This document shows positions 34,901 through 43,245 of a DNA stretch of 64,000 nucleotides, in pieces (the first letter of the stretch is position 1; the number at the start of each line of letters is the position of its first letter). The stretch spans positions 1-64,000 of the forward strand of contig NZ_LRFH01000014.1 in assembly GCF_001641825.1 (NCBI RefSeq), in the 5' to 3' direction. This DNA is from Guyparkeria sp. WRN-7. GTDB lineage: Bacteria; Pseudomonadota; Gammaproteobacteria; Halothiobacillales; Halothiobacillaceae. The notes under the pieces were generated by a model. It did not search any database. It was not told the origin of the DNA and saw only the letters and a program-made list of their open reading frames with translations. The position numbers and the translations under genes are program-made.

Positions 34901-35231
34901 TGCCGCCGAATTCGGCGTGGTGATGCTGATCTACCTCGACCAGGCGATCGAGCGCTATCAGCGGGAGGGTCGGTTCAACAGCCGTGCCGATCTCAAGGAG
35001 GCGCTGATGGAAGGCGCCGTGCTGCGGGTTCGCCCCAAGGCGATGACCGTGGCGGTGATCCTCGGCGGCCTGATGCCGATCATGATCGGCCATGGCACCG
35101 GCTCGGAGGTGATGTCGCGCATCGCCGCGCCCATGGTCGGCGGCATGATCACCGCCCCGATCCTGTCGATGATCGTCCTGCCGGTGATCTACTGGCTTTG
35201 GCAGCGACGCAAACTGCCCGAGGCCGCCTAG
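31956..35231 (+). CDS. cusA: Cu(I)/Ag(I) RND efflux pump, CusA
   Basis: Proton-driven inner-membrane exporter of copper and silver. The 1091-residue protein has twelve membrane helices in the heavy-metal RND pattern and opens with the family segment ATPLDAIPDLSDTQVIV. M619, M669 and M718 have exactly the 50/49 spacing of the E. coli metal-binding triad M573/M623/M672, which argues for Cu/Ag rather than Zn/Co. It is about 44 residues longer than E. coli CusA, mostly from a Trp/Asp-rich periplasmic stretch around 565-605. Last gene of the operon, followed by a strong terminator. Confidence 0.95.
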   Translation: MIERIIHACIRFRVLVVLLSVLLAAIGWAAWKATPLDAIPDLSDTQVIVKTTFPGQSPQVVQDQVTYPLTTRLLAVPGSTAVRGYSFFGDSYIYVTFKEGTDLYWARSRVLEYLNQAAEDLPQGVTPKLGPDATGVGWVFQYALNDPTGQHDLSELTTLQNWFLKFQLESVEGVAEVATVGGMVREYQIIVDPQRLRAFNVSINRLREAIAQANREVGGGVIERGGAEYMITSRGYLKSADDIEQIPVGVTDSGTPITVQDLGRVEVGPAERRGVAELDGKGEVVGGIVVMRSGENAREVIGAVKEKLEDVKPGLPDGVEVLTTYDRSGVIERAVAFLEKKLVEEFLVVALVSLVFLFHLRSALVAIVSLPLGILTAFIVMNWQGINANIMSLGGIAIAIGAMVDAAIVMIENAHKHLSRYRETHGHVAEGEVHWGLIAKSASEVGPALFFSLLVITLSFLPVFALEAQEGRLFAPLAYTKTYAMAAAAGLAVTLIPVLMGYFIRGRIPPEEKNPINRFLIWGYRPLLSGALRFPKTVLALAFVALISMVLPFAGVSGFLAPLKWGGDTDWQAKVTDWQSGLEDQWEDWFDGVPRLASLGTGLGSEFMPQLDEGDLLYMPTTLPGLSVGEARILLQQVDKLISEEPEVERVFGKIGRAATATDPAPLTMIETSITLKPRDQWREGVTLDDLIERLDDKVDFPSLNNAWVMPIKTRIDMQTTGIQTPIGIKITGSDLDEIEDVGKQVETALKTLPGTRSAFADRTSDGRYVVITPDREKAARFGLNIGDIQKVISLAVGGVKVTDTVEGLERYPVSLRYPQTDRHSVQKLRDLPIVTPSGSSVALGQVATVEIQSGPPVIKSENSRPAGFVFVTTSGVDLGGYVARAKEVLKEEVDLPPGYAIEWAGQYRYMERAAERLKQVVPLTLAIIFVLLYLTFRHGGKAVMIMASLPFALIGSFWLLWALGFNLSIAVAVGLIALAGVAAEFGVVMLIYLDQAIERYQREGRFNSRADLKEALMEGAVLRVRPKAMTVAVILGGLMPIMIGHGTGSEVMSRIAAPMVGGMITAPILSMIVLPVIYWLWQRRKLPEAA

Positions 35232-35252
35232 ATCAGGGCTGCCCACCCAAAA

Positions 35253-35285
35253 CGAAAAAAGGCCGGGATATCCCGGCCTTTTCTT
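35253..35285. terminator. Bidirectional terminator between cusA and the DUF302 gene
   Basis: The palindrome GGCCGGGATATCCCGGCC (35261-35278) is flanked by A6 and a T-rich run, and can form a stem usable from both sides by the convergent genes. Confidence 0.88.
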
Positions 35286-35304
35286 TTGCCTGCGTCAGGG
35301 CGAG

Positions 35305-35781
35305 TCAGTCGCCGGCCGCGGTATGCGCCAGGCCGTCGAGTGCCTGTTTCATCTTCGCCTGCACCGGCGCGGCGCAGTCGCCGATGCCGTGGCGTTCGAC
35401 CAGGTACTCGGCCCGGTTATAGGCAATCCGGACCGTCTCGCCGTCCTGCCAGATCAGCATCTTCATGGGCAGGTCGATGGCCACGGTGGGCACGCACTTC
35501 ATCAGCTGGGTGCCACCCAGCGGGTTGCCGAAGATCACCACCCGCGTCGGCGGCATGTCGAGATCGACGCTACGGGCATTGGCACGATGGTCGACCTGCG
35601 CCATCACGCCCATGCCCTTGGCCTCGATCGCCTCGACCAGGCGCTGCTCGGTTTCAGCGACGCCGAACCGACTGTCGACGATGGTCATGCCATCGCCCGC
35701 CAGCACGGCGGTCGGCGCCCACAGCGCCACCAGACCAACAGCGGCGGCTCGGCGAAAGGCACGTGCAATCAACACCTTCAT
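35305..35781 (-). CDS. DUF302-family exported protein
   Basis: Periplasmic protein of 158 residues with a signal peptide (about 1-28, ending VLA-G) and one DUF302 domain (about 60-130), recognised from the MPPTRVVIFGNPLGGTQLM segment and the following DLPMKMLIWQD strand. The fold binds small ligands in some members, but no function is established. An AGGAGGG Shine-Dalgarno precedes the ATG. It converges with the copper operon; its Met-rich pattern is suggestive, but copper binding is not demonstrated. Confidence 0.82.
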   Translation of the reverse strand: MKVLIARAFRRAAAVGLVALWAPTAVLAGDGMTIVDSRFGVAETEQRLVEAIEAKGMGVMAQVDHRANARSVDLDMPPTRVVIFGNPLGGTQLMKCVPTVAIDLPMKMLIWQDGETVRIAYNRAEYLVERHGIGDCAAPVQAKMKQALDGLAHTAAGD

Positions 35782-35849
35782 GACATCCCTCCTGAGGTTG
35801 CGTGGCCTTCCAACACTAGCCCCTAGAGAGATGAACTGCCGAAGGTCAA

Positions 35850-37487
35850 TCAGTCGCGTTCGACCGGTTGCTGCGATTCACGGATCTCGGTGAAGCAGGT
35901 CTCGGGGAGAAAGTTGTCCGCTCGCGCCTCGCGCAACTCGAGGGCATAGCGCTCGGGCGGATCATCGCCGAGAAAACAGCCCTTTTTCACGTAGGGGAAT
36001 ATCTCGTCATAACGACGAATCGCTTCCGGGCTGACCCGCCGGTAGAGGTGCGTGCGATTGAGTTCCTCGGGATGGCGCAAACCCGCGGAGGACAGCAGTT
36101 CGGCCGTCGCGGCGAGCGTACCTTCGTGGAAATAATGGACGCGCTCGGCCTTGTCGGGGACGACAAGGCCCCGGTACAGATCGGGGTTCTGCGTGGCCAC
36201 GCCGGTAGGGCAGCGGTTGGTATTGCAGGTCAGCGACTGCACGCAGCCGAGCGCGAGCATCATGCCGCGCGCGCTGTTGCAGAGATCGGCGCCCAGGGCG
36301 AGATTCTTCACCAGGTGAAAGCCGGTGAAGATCTTGCCGGAGGCGATCACCCGGATGTGCTGGCGGATGCCGAAGCCGGTCAGGCTGTCGTCGACGAAGG
36401 CCACGGCTTCGCGCAGAGGCATGCCCACCGAATTGGTGTACTCGATCGGTGCCGCACCGGTGCCTCCCTCGCCACCGTCGACGGTGATGAAGTCCGGGTA
36501 GATGCCGCGCTCGACCATCGCCTTGCCGAGGGCAAGAAATTCGCTCTTGCGACCGATCGCGAGCTTGATCCCCACCGGCTTGCCGTCGCTGAGCTCACGC
36601 AGCCGCTCGATGAAATCGATCAGCCCCAGCGGCGAATCGAAGGTGGTGTGCGCGGGTGGGGAGTTGATGCGCGTACCGGCCGGCACGTCGCGAATCGCCG
36701 CGATCTCGGCGGTGTTCTTCTCGGCCGGCAGGATGCCGCCATGACCCGGCTTGGCGCCCTGCGAGATCTTGAGCTCGATCATCTTCACCACCGGCCGGAC
36801 AGCCTTCTCGCGGAAGGTCTCCGCGCAGAATCGCCCCCGATCGTCGCGACAACCGAAGTAGCCGGTACCAATCTGCCAGACGAGATCGCCGCCATGTTCG
36901 AGGTGGTGGGGGCTCAGGCCGCCCTCGCCGGTGTTGTGACTGAAACCGCCCAGCTGCGCACCGCGATTGAGGGCCTGGATCGCGGTAGGGCTGAGCGAGC
37001 CGTAACTCATGGCCGAGATATTGAGCACGCTGGCGGAGTACGGCTGCCGGCATTGCGGACCGCCGATGGTGACGCGCAGATCGGGGTCGATCTCCTCGAC
37101 ATCGATGGCCGCCATCGATTGGCCGAGCCATTCGTAGCCCAGCCGGTAGGTATCGACGCGCGTGCCGTAGGGAATGGTCTCGCTCTGCTGCTTGGCACGC
37201 TGGTAGACCACCGAGCGGAACATGCGGCTGATCGGCGTGCCGTCGGTATCCGACTCGAGCAGGTACTGACGGATGAACGGCCGCATCCGCTCGACCAGCC
37301 ATCGGCCCCGGGCGACCAGCGGGAAATTGCGCCGCAGGGAGTGGCGCGACTGGCGCATGTCGTACAGACCCAGACCGATCAGAGGCAATGCCGGCAACAA
37401 CAACCACCACAATGGCGGCCACCACAACCCGAGACCGACGATGACGGCAAGGGATACCGCGGCGATGACGAGAAAGCGCCGATGCAT
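35850..37487 (-). CDS. Membrane-anchored FMN-binding glutamate synthase-like protein
   Basis: The 545-residue protein has two N-terminal membrane helices (about 5-22 and 27-43), then the FMN/3Fe-4S synthase domain of the glutamate synthase large subunit: SYGSLSPTAIQALNRGA, KPGHGGILPAEK, TVDGGEGGTGAAP and the cluster-type CNTNRCPTGV. It lacks the glutaminase domain and GXGXG beta-helix of GltB. It could be an archaeal-type single-domain synthase or a membrane oxidoreductase of other substrate. It stands alone between the DUF302 gene and rmuC, so pathway context is absent. Confidence 0.85.
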   Translation of the reverse strand: MHRRFLVIAAVSLAVIVGLGLWWPPLWWLLLPALPLIGLGLYDMRQSRHSLRRNFPLVARGRWLVERMRPFIRQYLLESDTDGTPISRMFRSVVYQRAKQQSETIPYGTRVDTYRLGYEWLGQSMAAIDVEEIDPDLRVTIGGPQCRQPYSASVLNISAMSYGSLSPTAIQALNRGAQLGGFSHNTGEGGLSPHHLEHGGDLVWQIGTGYFGCRDDRGRFCAETFREKAVRPVVKMIELKISQGAKPGHGGILPAEKNTAEIAAIRDVPAGTRINSPPAHTTFDSPLGLIDFIERLRELSDGKPVGIKLAIGRKSEFLALGKAMVERGIYPDFITVDGGEGGTGAAPIEYTNSVGMPLREAVAFVDDSLTGFGIRQHIRVIASGKIFTGFHLVKNLALGADLCNSARGMMLALGCVQSLTCNTNRCPTGVATQNPDLYRGLVVPDKAERVHYFHEGTLAATAELLSSAGLRHPEELNRTHLYRRVSPEAIRRYDEIFPYVKKGCFLGDDPPERYALELREARADNFLPETCFTEIRESQQPVERD

Positions 37488-37594
37488 GCGAACGTCCTCC
37501 CTTCCGTTTACGCCCTGACCGCGACGGCGACACGACTCAGGAAAGGGTAGCTGTCACGCGGGCACCCTGCTCGTGCCGACGGGAAAGCCCGACG

Positions 37595-39145
37595 TCAGCG
37601 ATCGCCGGAGGGGGTCTCGTCCTCGGCGGTCGGCTCGATCAGCTCGGCGGCCGACAGCGGCCGCGACTCCTGGGTGACCGGTTCGGGCGAGCCGATTTCC
37701 TTGTCGGCCGAGACGGTCTTGAGGTCGCGGAACTTGCGGGCGCTGGGCAGCACGCGTGACTCGAGCGAGCCCACCGCGCTGTTGTAGGCGTTGACCGCCT
37801 GGTTGAGGCTCTTGCCTACCTTGGACCAGTGATCCGAGAGCGTACCGATGCGCTCGTAGAGCTCCTTGCCCAGCGCGGCGACCTCGGCGGCGTTCTGCGC
37901 CATGGCCTCCTGGCGCCAGCCATAGGAGACGGCCTTCAAGAGCGCGATCAGCGTGGTGGGACTGGCCGGGATGACGCGGTTCTCGGCGCCGTACTCGATC
38001 AGCCCGGCATCCTCGGCCAGTGCCGCCGAGAAGAACGCCTCGCCGGGAACGAACAGCACCACGAATTCGGGACTGGGATCGAACTGGTCGAAGTAGCTCT
38101 TCTTCGCCAGCTGGCCGACGTGGGTGCGCACCTGGCGGGCATGATCGACCAGCGCGGCCTTGCGGGCATCCTCGTCCTGGGCCTCGACCGCGCGCAGGTA
38201 GGCATCCACCGGCGCCTTGGCGTCGACCACCACCTGGCGGCCACCGGGCAGGTGCACGATCAGGTCGGGACGCAGCCGACCACCCTCGGTGGTCTGGTTG
38301 ACCTGCTCCTCGAAGTCGCAGTGCTCGAGCATGCCGGCCATCTCGACCACGCGCCGGAGCTGCAACTCGCCCCAGCGGCCGCGGGCCTGTGGCTGGCGCA
38401 GCGCCTTGACCAGGTCGGCGGTCTCGCGGTGCAGGCGCGGCAGGTGGGTCTGCAACAGGTCGTTGACCTGCTGGTTGAGCGCCGAATAGGCACTGGTGCG
38501 CGCGCGCTCCAGACCGTCGAGCTTGGTGTCGAACTTCTCCAGGCGCTCGCGAATCGGGCCGGTGAGCTGTTCGATCGCCTTGTGACGGGCAGAGAGATCG
38601 TCCTTGGCCTGGTGCTGGAAACGCTCGAGGTTCTCGCGGGCAAGCTTGAGGAACGATTCATTGTTGCGCGACAGCGCGTCGGCCGAGAGCCCCTTGAAGG
38701 CGTCCGCCAGCTTCTCGCGCGCCTCGTCGAGCAACTTCAATTTCTCGTTGGCGGCCTCCCGCTCGCGCTCGAGCCGCTCGGTGAGCTCGGCACGCTCTGC
38801 CTTGAGCGAAGCGGTGGTGGCGCGCTCGGCATCCAGCGCCGTCTGCGTCTCGCGCCGTTGCGCCTCGAGCGCCTCGCGCATCTCGACCAGGTGCGAACGC
38901 TCGGCCTCATGGCGCGCCTCGGCCGTGCGCGCCTCGCCCAGCTCCTCCCGGGCGGTGCGCAGTGCCTCGGTCTCGGCATCGAGCAAGGTTTCCAGGCGCT
39001 GGTTCTCGTCCGCCAGCCGCTGGCGCTCGCTGACCTCGCCACGCAGGCGGGCGGCCAGCCAGGCACTCGCCACCGCCGCGGTCAGCGCCACGGCGAACAG
39101 CGTCCAGGCAATCGGGTTGTCGATCAGCACGTCGATGGCCGTCAC
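37595..39145 (-). CDS. rmuC: DNA recombination protein RmuC
   Basis: Predicted nuclease-fold protein that limits rearrangements at inverted repeats. The 516-residue protein has an N-terminal membrane helix (about 10-30), a long coiled coil rich in Glu/Arg/Ala (about 32-215), and the RmuC domain (about 230-430) with RGRWGELQLRRVVEMAGM and VVVDAKAPVDAYL, the latter carrying the acidic residue and lysine of the PD-(D/E)XK-like core. Its ATG overlaps the ribF stop, so it is co-transcribed with murJ-ribF; ileS and lspA usually occupy this place in other gammaproteobacteria. Confidence 0.93.
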   Translation of the reverse strand: MTAIDVLIDNPIAWTLFAVALTAAVASAWLAARLRGEVSERQRLADENQRLETLLDAETEALRTAREELGEARTAEARHEAERSHLVEMREALEAQRRETQTALDAERATTASLKAERAELTERLEREREAANEKLKLLDEAREKLADAFKGLSADALSRNNESFLKLARENLERFQHQAKDDLSARHKAIEQLTGPIRERLEKFDTKLDGLERARTSAYSALNQQVNDLLQTHLPRLHRETADLVKALRQPQARGRWGELQLRRVVEMAGMLEHCDFEEQVNQTTEGGRLRPDLIVHLPGGRQVVVDAKAPVDAYLRAVEAQDEDARKAALVDHARQVRTHVGQLAKKSYFDQFDPSPEFVVLFVPGEAFFSAALAEDAGLIEYGAENRVIPASPTTLIALLKAVSYGWRQEAMAQNAAEVAALGKELYERIGTLSDHWSKVGKSLNQAVNAYNSAVGSLESRVLPSARKFRDLKTVSADKEIGSPEPVTQESRPLSAAELIEPTAEDETPSGDR

Positions 39146-40137
39146 TTGCTCTCTCCTTCATCCACCGGCCAGGGTGTGCCCGCCCGGTACGTGTCTATGA
39201 GTCGGCGCGCCTCGTCGACGTCCGCCCGGATCTGTTCGACCAGGGCGTCGAGCGACTCGAAGCGTCGTTCGTCGCGGATGTCGGCGAGAAACTCCACCGT
39301 CACCAGTTCGCCGTAGAGGTCGCCGTCGAAATCCAGCACGAACACCTCGAGGCGCGCCTCACCGCCGTCGACGGTCGGGCGCGTGCCGATATTGGCCACC
39401 CCGTAACGCGGCCCGCCGTCGGTGCCGCTCATCCGCACCAGGAAGACACCACGCAGCGGCGACAGGCGGCGTCGCAAGGCGATATTGGCGGTGGGAAAAC
39501 CCAGCTGGCGGCCGCGCTTGTCGCCGTGCATCACTCGCCCGCAGAGGAAGAACGGGTGACCCAGCAGCTGGGCGGCCGTCGCTACGTCGCGCACCTCGAG
39601 TGCGGCGCGCACCCGGGTCGAGGAGACGCGTTCGCCGTCGAGGGTGACGGTCACCGCCCGCTCGACGCCAAATCCCAGCTCCGACCCCATGCGCTCGAGC
39701 AACGTGAAGTCGCCGGCACGTCGGACGCCGAAACGGAAGTCGTCGCCGATCACCACGTGTCGGGCGCCCAGCGCCCCGATCAGCAGCTCCTTGACGAAGT
39801 TCGAAGCCGGCATGCCCGCCAGAGTCGCATTGAAAGGCATCAGCACCAGCCGGTCGACCACGTCCAGTGCCTCGAAGGCCTGGAAACGCTCACGCAGCCG
39901 GGTCAGCCGCGCCACCGGTGTGACGCCGTGGCGCTCGGCGAAGAACTCGCGCGGCAGCGGCTCGAAGATCACCACGGTAAGCGGCAGACCCAGCGAGCGG
40001 GCCTGCTCGGCGGCCTGAAGGATCACCGCCCGGTGGCCACGATGCACGCCGTCGAAGTTGCCGATCGTGACCACCGTGCCGGGCGCGTCGGCCGGCAGGC
40101 GGGGCGGCGTGCTGGGGGATAGTCGACTCAGCTGCAT
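39142..40137 (-). CDS. ribF: Bifunctional riboflavin kinase/FAD synthetase
   Basis: Makes FMN and FAD from riboflavin. The 331-residue protein has an adenylyltransferase domain with TIGNFDGVHRGH (residues about 23-34) and SSTRVR, and a C-terminal flavokinase domain with GRQLGFPTANI and YGVANIGTRPTV. The ATG at 40137 has GGA upstream; in-frame starts further left overlap murJ. It lies downstream of murJ as in E. coli and overlaps rmuC. Confidence 0.96.
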   Translation of the reverse strand: MQLSRLSPSTPPRLPADAPGTVVTIGNFDGVHRGHRAVILQAAEQARSLGLPLTVVIFEPLPREFFAERHGVTPVARLTRLRERFQAFEALDVVDRLVLMPFNATLAGMPASNFVKELLIGALGARHVVIGDDFRFGVRRAGDFTLLERMGSELGFGVERAVTVTLDGERVSSTRVRAALEVRDVATAAQLLGHPFFLCGRVMHGDKRGRQLGFPTANIALRRRLSPLRGVFLVRMSGTDGGPRYGVANIGTRPTVDGGEARLEVFVLDFDGDLYGELVTVEFLADIRDERRFESLDALVEQIRADVDEARRLIDTYRAGTPWPVDEGESK

Positions 40138-40169
40138 GCGGTTTCCATTCTCAGTCAGGATCGGCGCCA

Positions 40170-41756
40170 TCACTGGCGCTCCGGCGGCACATGACGGTCG
40201 AAGGCGACCACCGCCAGCAGGCGGCGCGGCGTCTGCCCCAGTGCGGCGGCGGCCACCACGAAGATCGCCATGCCGAACGCGATCAGGCCAAGCACCGCGC
40301 CAAGACGCTCGAACCATGCCCAACCGGTCCAGACATCGGCCGCCGGACTGATCCACAACAGCAGGCCGGCCATCGCCAGCGCCGCCAGCGTGATCCGGCC
40401 GATGAAACGGCGCGTGCCGGGCTCCACCTGCCAGGCGCCCCGTCGGCGCAGGGTCCAGCCGAGCAACAGGGCGTTGACCCAGGCGGCCATCACCGTGGTC
40501 AACGCCAGCCCGACGTGGGCCAGATGCCCACCCAGCCAGAACATCCAGGGCAGTACCAGCAAGGCCTTGAATACCAGGTTCGCGATCACGGAGATCACCG
40601 CGATGCGCACCGGCGTGGCCGTGTCCTGGCGGGCGAAGAAGCCCGGCGCGAAGATCTTGATCAACAGGAACGCCGGCAGGCCCAGCGCGTAGGCCGTCAT
40701 CGCCAGCGAGACCATCGCGGTGTCGCTCGGCGTGAAGGCATCGTACTGGAACAGGGTGGCCAGGATCGGCACCGACAGGCCGATCAGCCCGGCCATCGCC
40801 GGCACCCCGATCAACAGGGTCAGGCGCAGCGCGCCATTGACGGTGCGATTGTAGTCCTCGTCGCTACCGCGGGCGAAGGCCCGCGAGAGGGCCGGCAGGA
40901 TCACCGTGCCGATCGCCACGCCGAACACCCCCAGCGGCAGCTCGACCAGCCGGTCGGAGTAGTACAGCCAACTGACCGAGCCGGCCACCAGCAGGGAGGC
41001 GAGGATGGTGTCGACCAGCAGATTGATCTGGGTGACCGAGGCGCCGAACATCGCCGGCAACATCAGCCGCAGGGTCTTCTTCACCCCGGGATGTGGCCCG
41101 ATGCGCGGACGGGGCAGCAGCCCCAGCCGGGCGAGAAATGGCAGCAGGAAGAACAGCTGCAGAATGCCGGCGACGAACACACCCCAGGCCAGCGCCATCA
41201 CCGGTTGCTCGAAGAACGGCGCGACGACCAGGGTGGCGGCGATCAGGCTCAGGTTCAGCCAGATCGGTGCGAGCGCCGGCATGGCGAAGCGGCCGAAGGC
41301 GTTGAGGCTGCTGGCGGCGAACGCCGTCAGCGAGATGAACAGCAGGTAGGGGAAGGTGATCAGCAGCATCCCCTCGGCCAGCTCGCGCTGGGCGGGGTCG
41401 TCGGTGAAACCCGGCGCAAACAGCAGAATCAGCAGCGGCGCCCCGGCCATGCCGAGGCCCACCACGACCACCAGCACCGCCGCCAGCGTGCCGAACATGT
41501 GATCGACGTAGTCCTTGAGCTCGGCACGCGTGCCGGTCTCGCGGTACTCGGACAGCACCGGCACGAAGGCCTGCTGGAAGGCGCCCTCGGCGAACAGGCG
41601 GCGCAGGAAGTTGGGGATCTTGAAGACGACGAAGAAGGCATCCATCGCCGCACTGGCGCCGAACACCCGCGCGAGCAGCATGTCGCGCACGAAGCCGAGC
41701 ACCCGCGAGATCATCGTCATCCCGCCGAAGGCCGCGCTGCTCTTCCAGATGCTCAT
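40170..41756 (-). CDS. murJ: Lipid II flippase MurJ
   Basis: Integral membrane protein of 528 residues that exposes lipid II to the periplasm for cell-wall synthesis. It has about fourteen hydrophobic segments of the MOP/MviN fold and the family N-terminus SRVLGFVRDMLLARVFGASAAMDAFFVVFKIPN with conserved arginines. First gene of murJ-ribF-rmuC. Together with anmK, the DAP genes and the M23 peptidase it adds to the cell-wall content of the window, though these genes are not adjacent. Confidence 0.96.
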   Translation of the reverse strand: MSIWKSSAAFGGMTMISRVLGFVRDMLLARVFGASAAMDAFFVVFKIPNFLRRLFAEGAFQQAFVPVLSEYRETGTRAELKDYVDHMFGTLAAVLVVVVGLGMAGAPLLILLFAPGFTDDPAQRELAEGMLLITFPYLLFISLTAFAASSLNAFGRFAMPALAPIWLNLSLIAATLVVAPFFEQPVMALAWGVFVAGILQLFFLLPFLARLGLLPRPRIGPHPGVKKTLRLMLPAMFGASVTQINLLVDTILASLLVAGSVSWLYYSDRLVELPLGVFGVAIGTVILPALSRAFARGSDEDYNRTVNGALRLTLLIGVPAMAGLIGLSVPILATLFQYDAFTPSDTAMVSLAMTAYALGLPAFLLIKIFAPGFFARQDTATPVRIAVISVIANLVFKALLVLPWMFWLGGHLAHVGLALTTVMAAWVNALLLGWTLRRRGAWQVEPGTRRFIGRITLAALAMAGLLLWISPAADVWTGWAWFERLGAVLGLIAFGMAIFVVAAAALGQTPRRLLAVVAFDRHVPPERQ

Positions 41757-41834
41757 GCGGCATTCACCACTCGGGTGGGGTCATCCTGGTTTGCCAACCG
41801 ATTCATCCGTGGAAGCGTCCCGTCCATAATCCCG

Positions 41835-42515
41835 TCATTGATCCGTTTCGGGTCGATCACTCAGCCCCCAGAGCGGCGCGACCACCTCCCAGACATTCTC
41901 CAGCACCTGCTTCTGCCCCTCGGCATTCGGATGCAGGCCGTCGTCGAGCATCGAGTCGCGGTCGTCGGCCGCCCCTTCCAGAAGGAAAGACAACCCCGGC
42001 AGGTCGTTCTCGTCGATCAGGCGTGCGTACATCGCGGCGAAGGGGTCGGCGTACGCCGGGCCGTAGTTCGTCGGCAGCATGATACCGAGCAGCACCACCT
42101 CGGCGCCGTGGGCCTCGGCGCGGTCGATGAGTGTCTGCAGATTGGCCTCGATCACGTTCAGCGGCAGCCCGCGCAGGCCGTCGTTGGCGCCCAGCTCGAG
42201 CAGCACCCAGTCGTAGTCGCCGGTCTCGAGCACCTCGGGCAGACGCGTGATCCCGCCCGAGGTGGTCTCGCCGCTGGCCGAGGCGTTGGTCACATCGAAC
42301 CGGCCCGGTGCCCGCGCCTCCAACCGCTCGCGCAGCAACGCGACCCAGCCCTCGCTCACCGGCAGCTTGTAGGCTGCCGAGAGCGAATCACCGAACACCA
42401 GCACCTGGGTGGTGGATGCAGCTGGGGTGTCGTCACCTATACTCGCGCCGACTCCGAAACACAGCAGCAACAGCCCGGCAATGCCTGCCGGCCAGCGACG
42501 TCCGAGCATTCCCAT
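41835..42515 (-). CDS. tesA: Periplasmic acyl-CoA thioesterase/lysophospholipase (GDSL type)
   Basis: SGNH hydrolase with a signal peptide (about 1-27). The 226-residue precursor has the nucleophile S44 in FGDSLSAAY, the oxyanion residues in ASASGETTSGG and LGANDGL, and the C-terminal DGLHPN catalytic dyad. The ATG at 42515 overlaps the ATG of the divergent ABC gene on the other strand (both within CATG at 42513-42516); an ATG six bases in is an alternative. The same tesA/ybbA-ybbP head-to-head order occurs in E. coli. Confidence 0.93.
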   Translation of the reverse strand: MGMLGRRWPAGIAGLLLLCFGVGASIGDDTPAASTTQVLVFGDSLSAAYKLPVSEGWVALLRERLEARAPGRFDVTNASASGETTSGGITRLPEVLETGDYDWVLLELGANDGLRGLPLNVIEANLQTLIDRAEAHGAEVVLLGIMLPTNYGPAYADPFAAMYARLIDENDLPGLSFLLEGAADDRDSMLDDGLHPNAEGQKQVLENVWEVVAPLWGLSDRPETDQ

Positions 42516-43245
42516 GTCCTCTTCGAAAACTCCCCGCGACGACAGCCAGCCGATCCTGACCGTCGAGGGCGTGACGCAGACCGTGCGCACGCCCGAACCG
42601 CTCACCATTGTGCATGAGGCCTCACTGCAAATCTTCCCCGGCGAGGCCGTCGCGCTGGTCGGCCCGTCGGGGGCGGGCAAGTCGACGCTGCTGGCCCTGA
42701 TGGCCGGGCTGGACACGCCCAGTGCCGGGCGGATCCGGCTGGCGGGCGAGCCGCTGGAGAACCTGGACGAAGACGGCCGTGCCGCGGTGCGCGCCGGCCG
42801 GGTGGGTTTCGTCTTCCAGTCCTTCCAGCTGATCGATGGGCTCAACGCGCTGGAAAACGTCGCCCTGCCGCTGGAACTGGCCGGTGAGCGCGGCGCCGAG
42901 GCGCGGGCCCGCGAGGCGCTGGTCGAGGTCGGGCTGGGCGAGCGGCTGGCCCACATGCCCCGCCAGCTATCCGGTGGCGAGCAGCAGCGGGTGGCACTGG
43001 CGCGCGCCTTCGTCATCGAGCCGGACATCCTGTTCGCCGACGAGCCCACCGGCTCGCTGGACACCGCCACCGGCGAGCACGTCATCGACCTGCTCTTCCG
43101 CCTGCGCGAACGCCACCGCACCACGCTGATGCTGGTCACCCACGACCCGGCCCTGGCTGCCCGCTGCGATCGGGGCTTCGAGGTCAACGCCGGCCGGGTA
43201 AGCGACTGGCAGCCGGACCCGGACGCCCTGCGAGGCGCGACATGA
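42514..43245 (+). CDS. ybbA: ABC transporter ATP-binding protein, YbbA-like
   Basis: ATPase of the LolD/MacB-like group that works with FtsX-type permeases. The 243-residue protein has Walker A GPSGAGKST, the signature LSGGEQQRVALARAF, Walker B ILFADEPTGSLD and the H-loop VTHD. It overlaps the permease gene by four bases (ATGA). Position and type match E. coli YbbA, whose pump with YbbP and TesA has a poorly known role in the envelope. Confidence 0.92.
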   Translation: MSSSKTPRDDSQPILTVEGVTQTVRTPEPLTIVHEASLQIFPGEAVALVGPSGAGKSTLLALMAGLDTPSAGRIRLAGEPLENLDEDGRAAVRAGRVGFVFQSFQLIDGLNALENVALPLELAGERGAEARAREALVEVGLGERLAHMPRQLSGGEQQRVALARAFVIEPDILFADEPTGSLDTATGEHVIDLLFRLRERHRTTLMLVTHDPALAARCDRGFEVNAGRVSDWQPDPDALRGAT

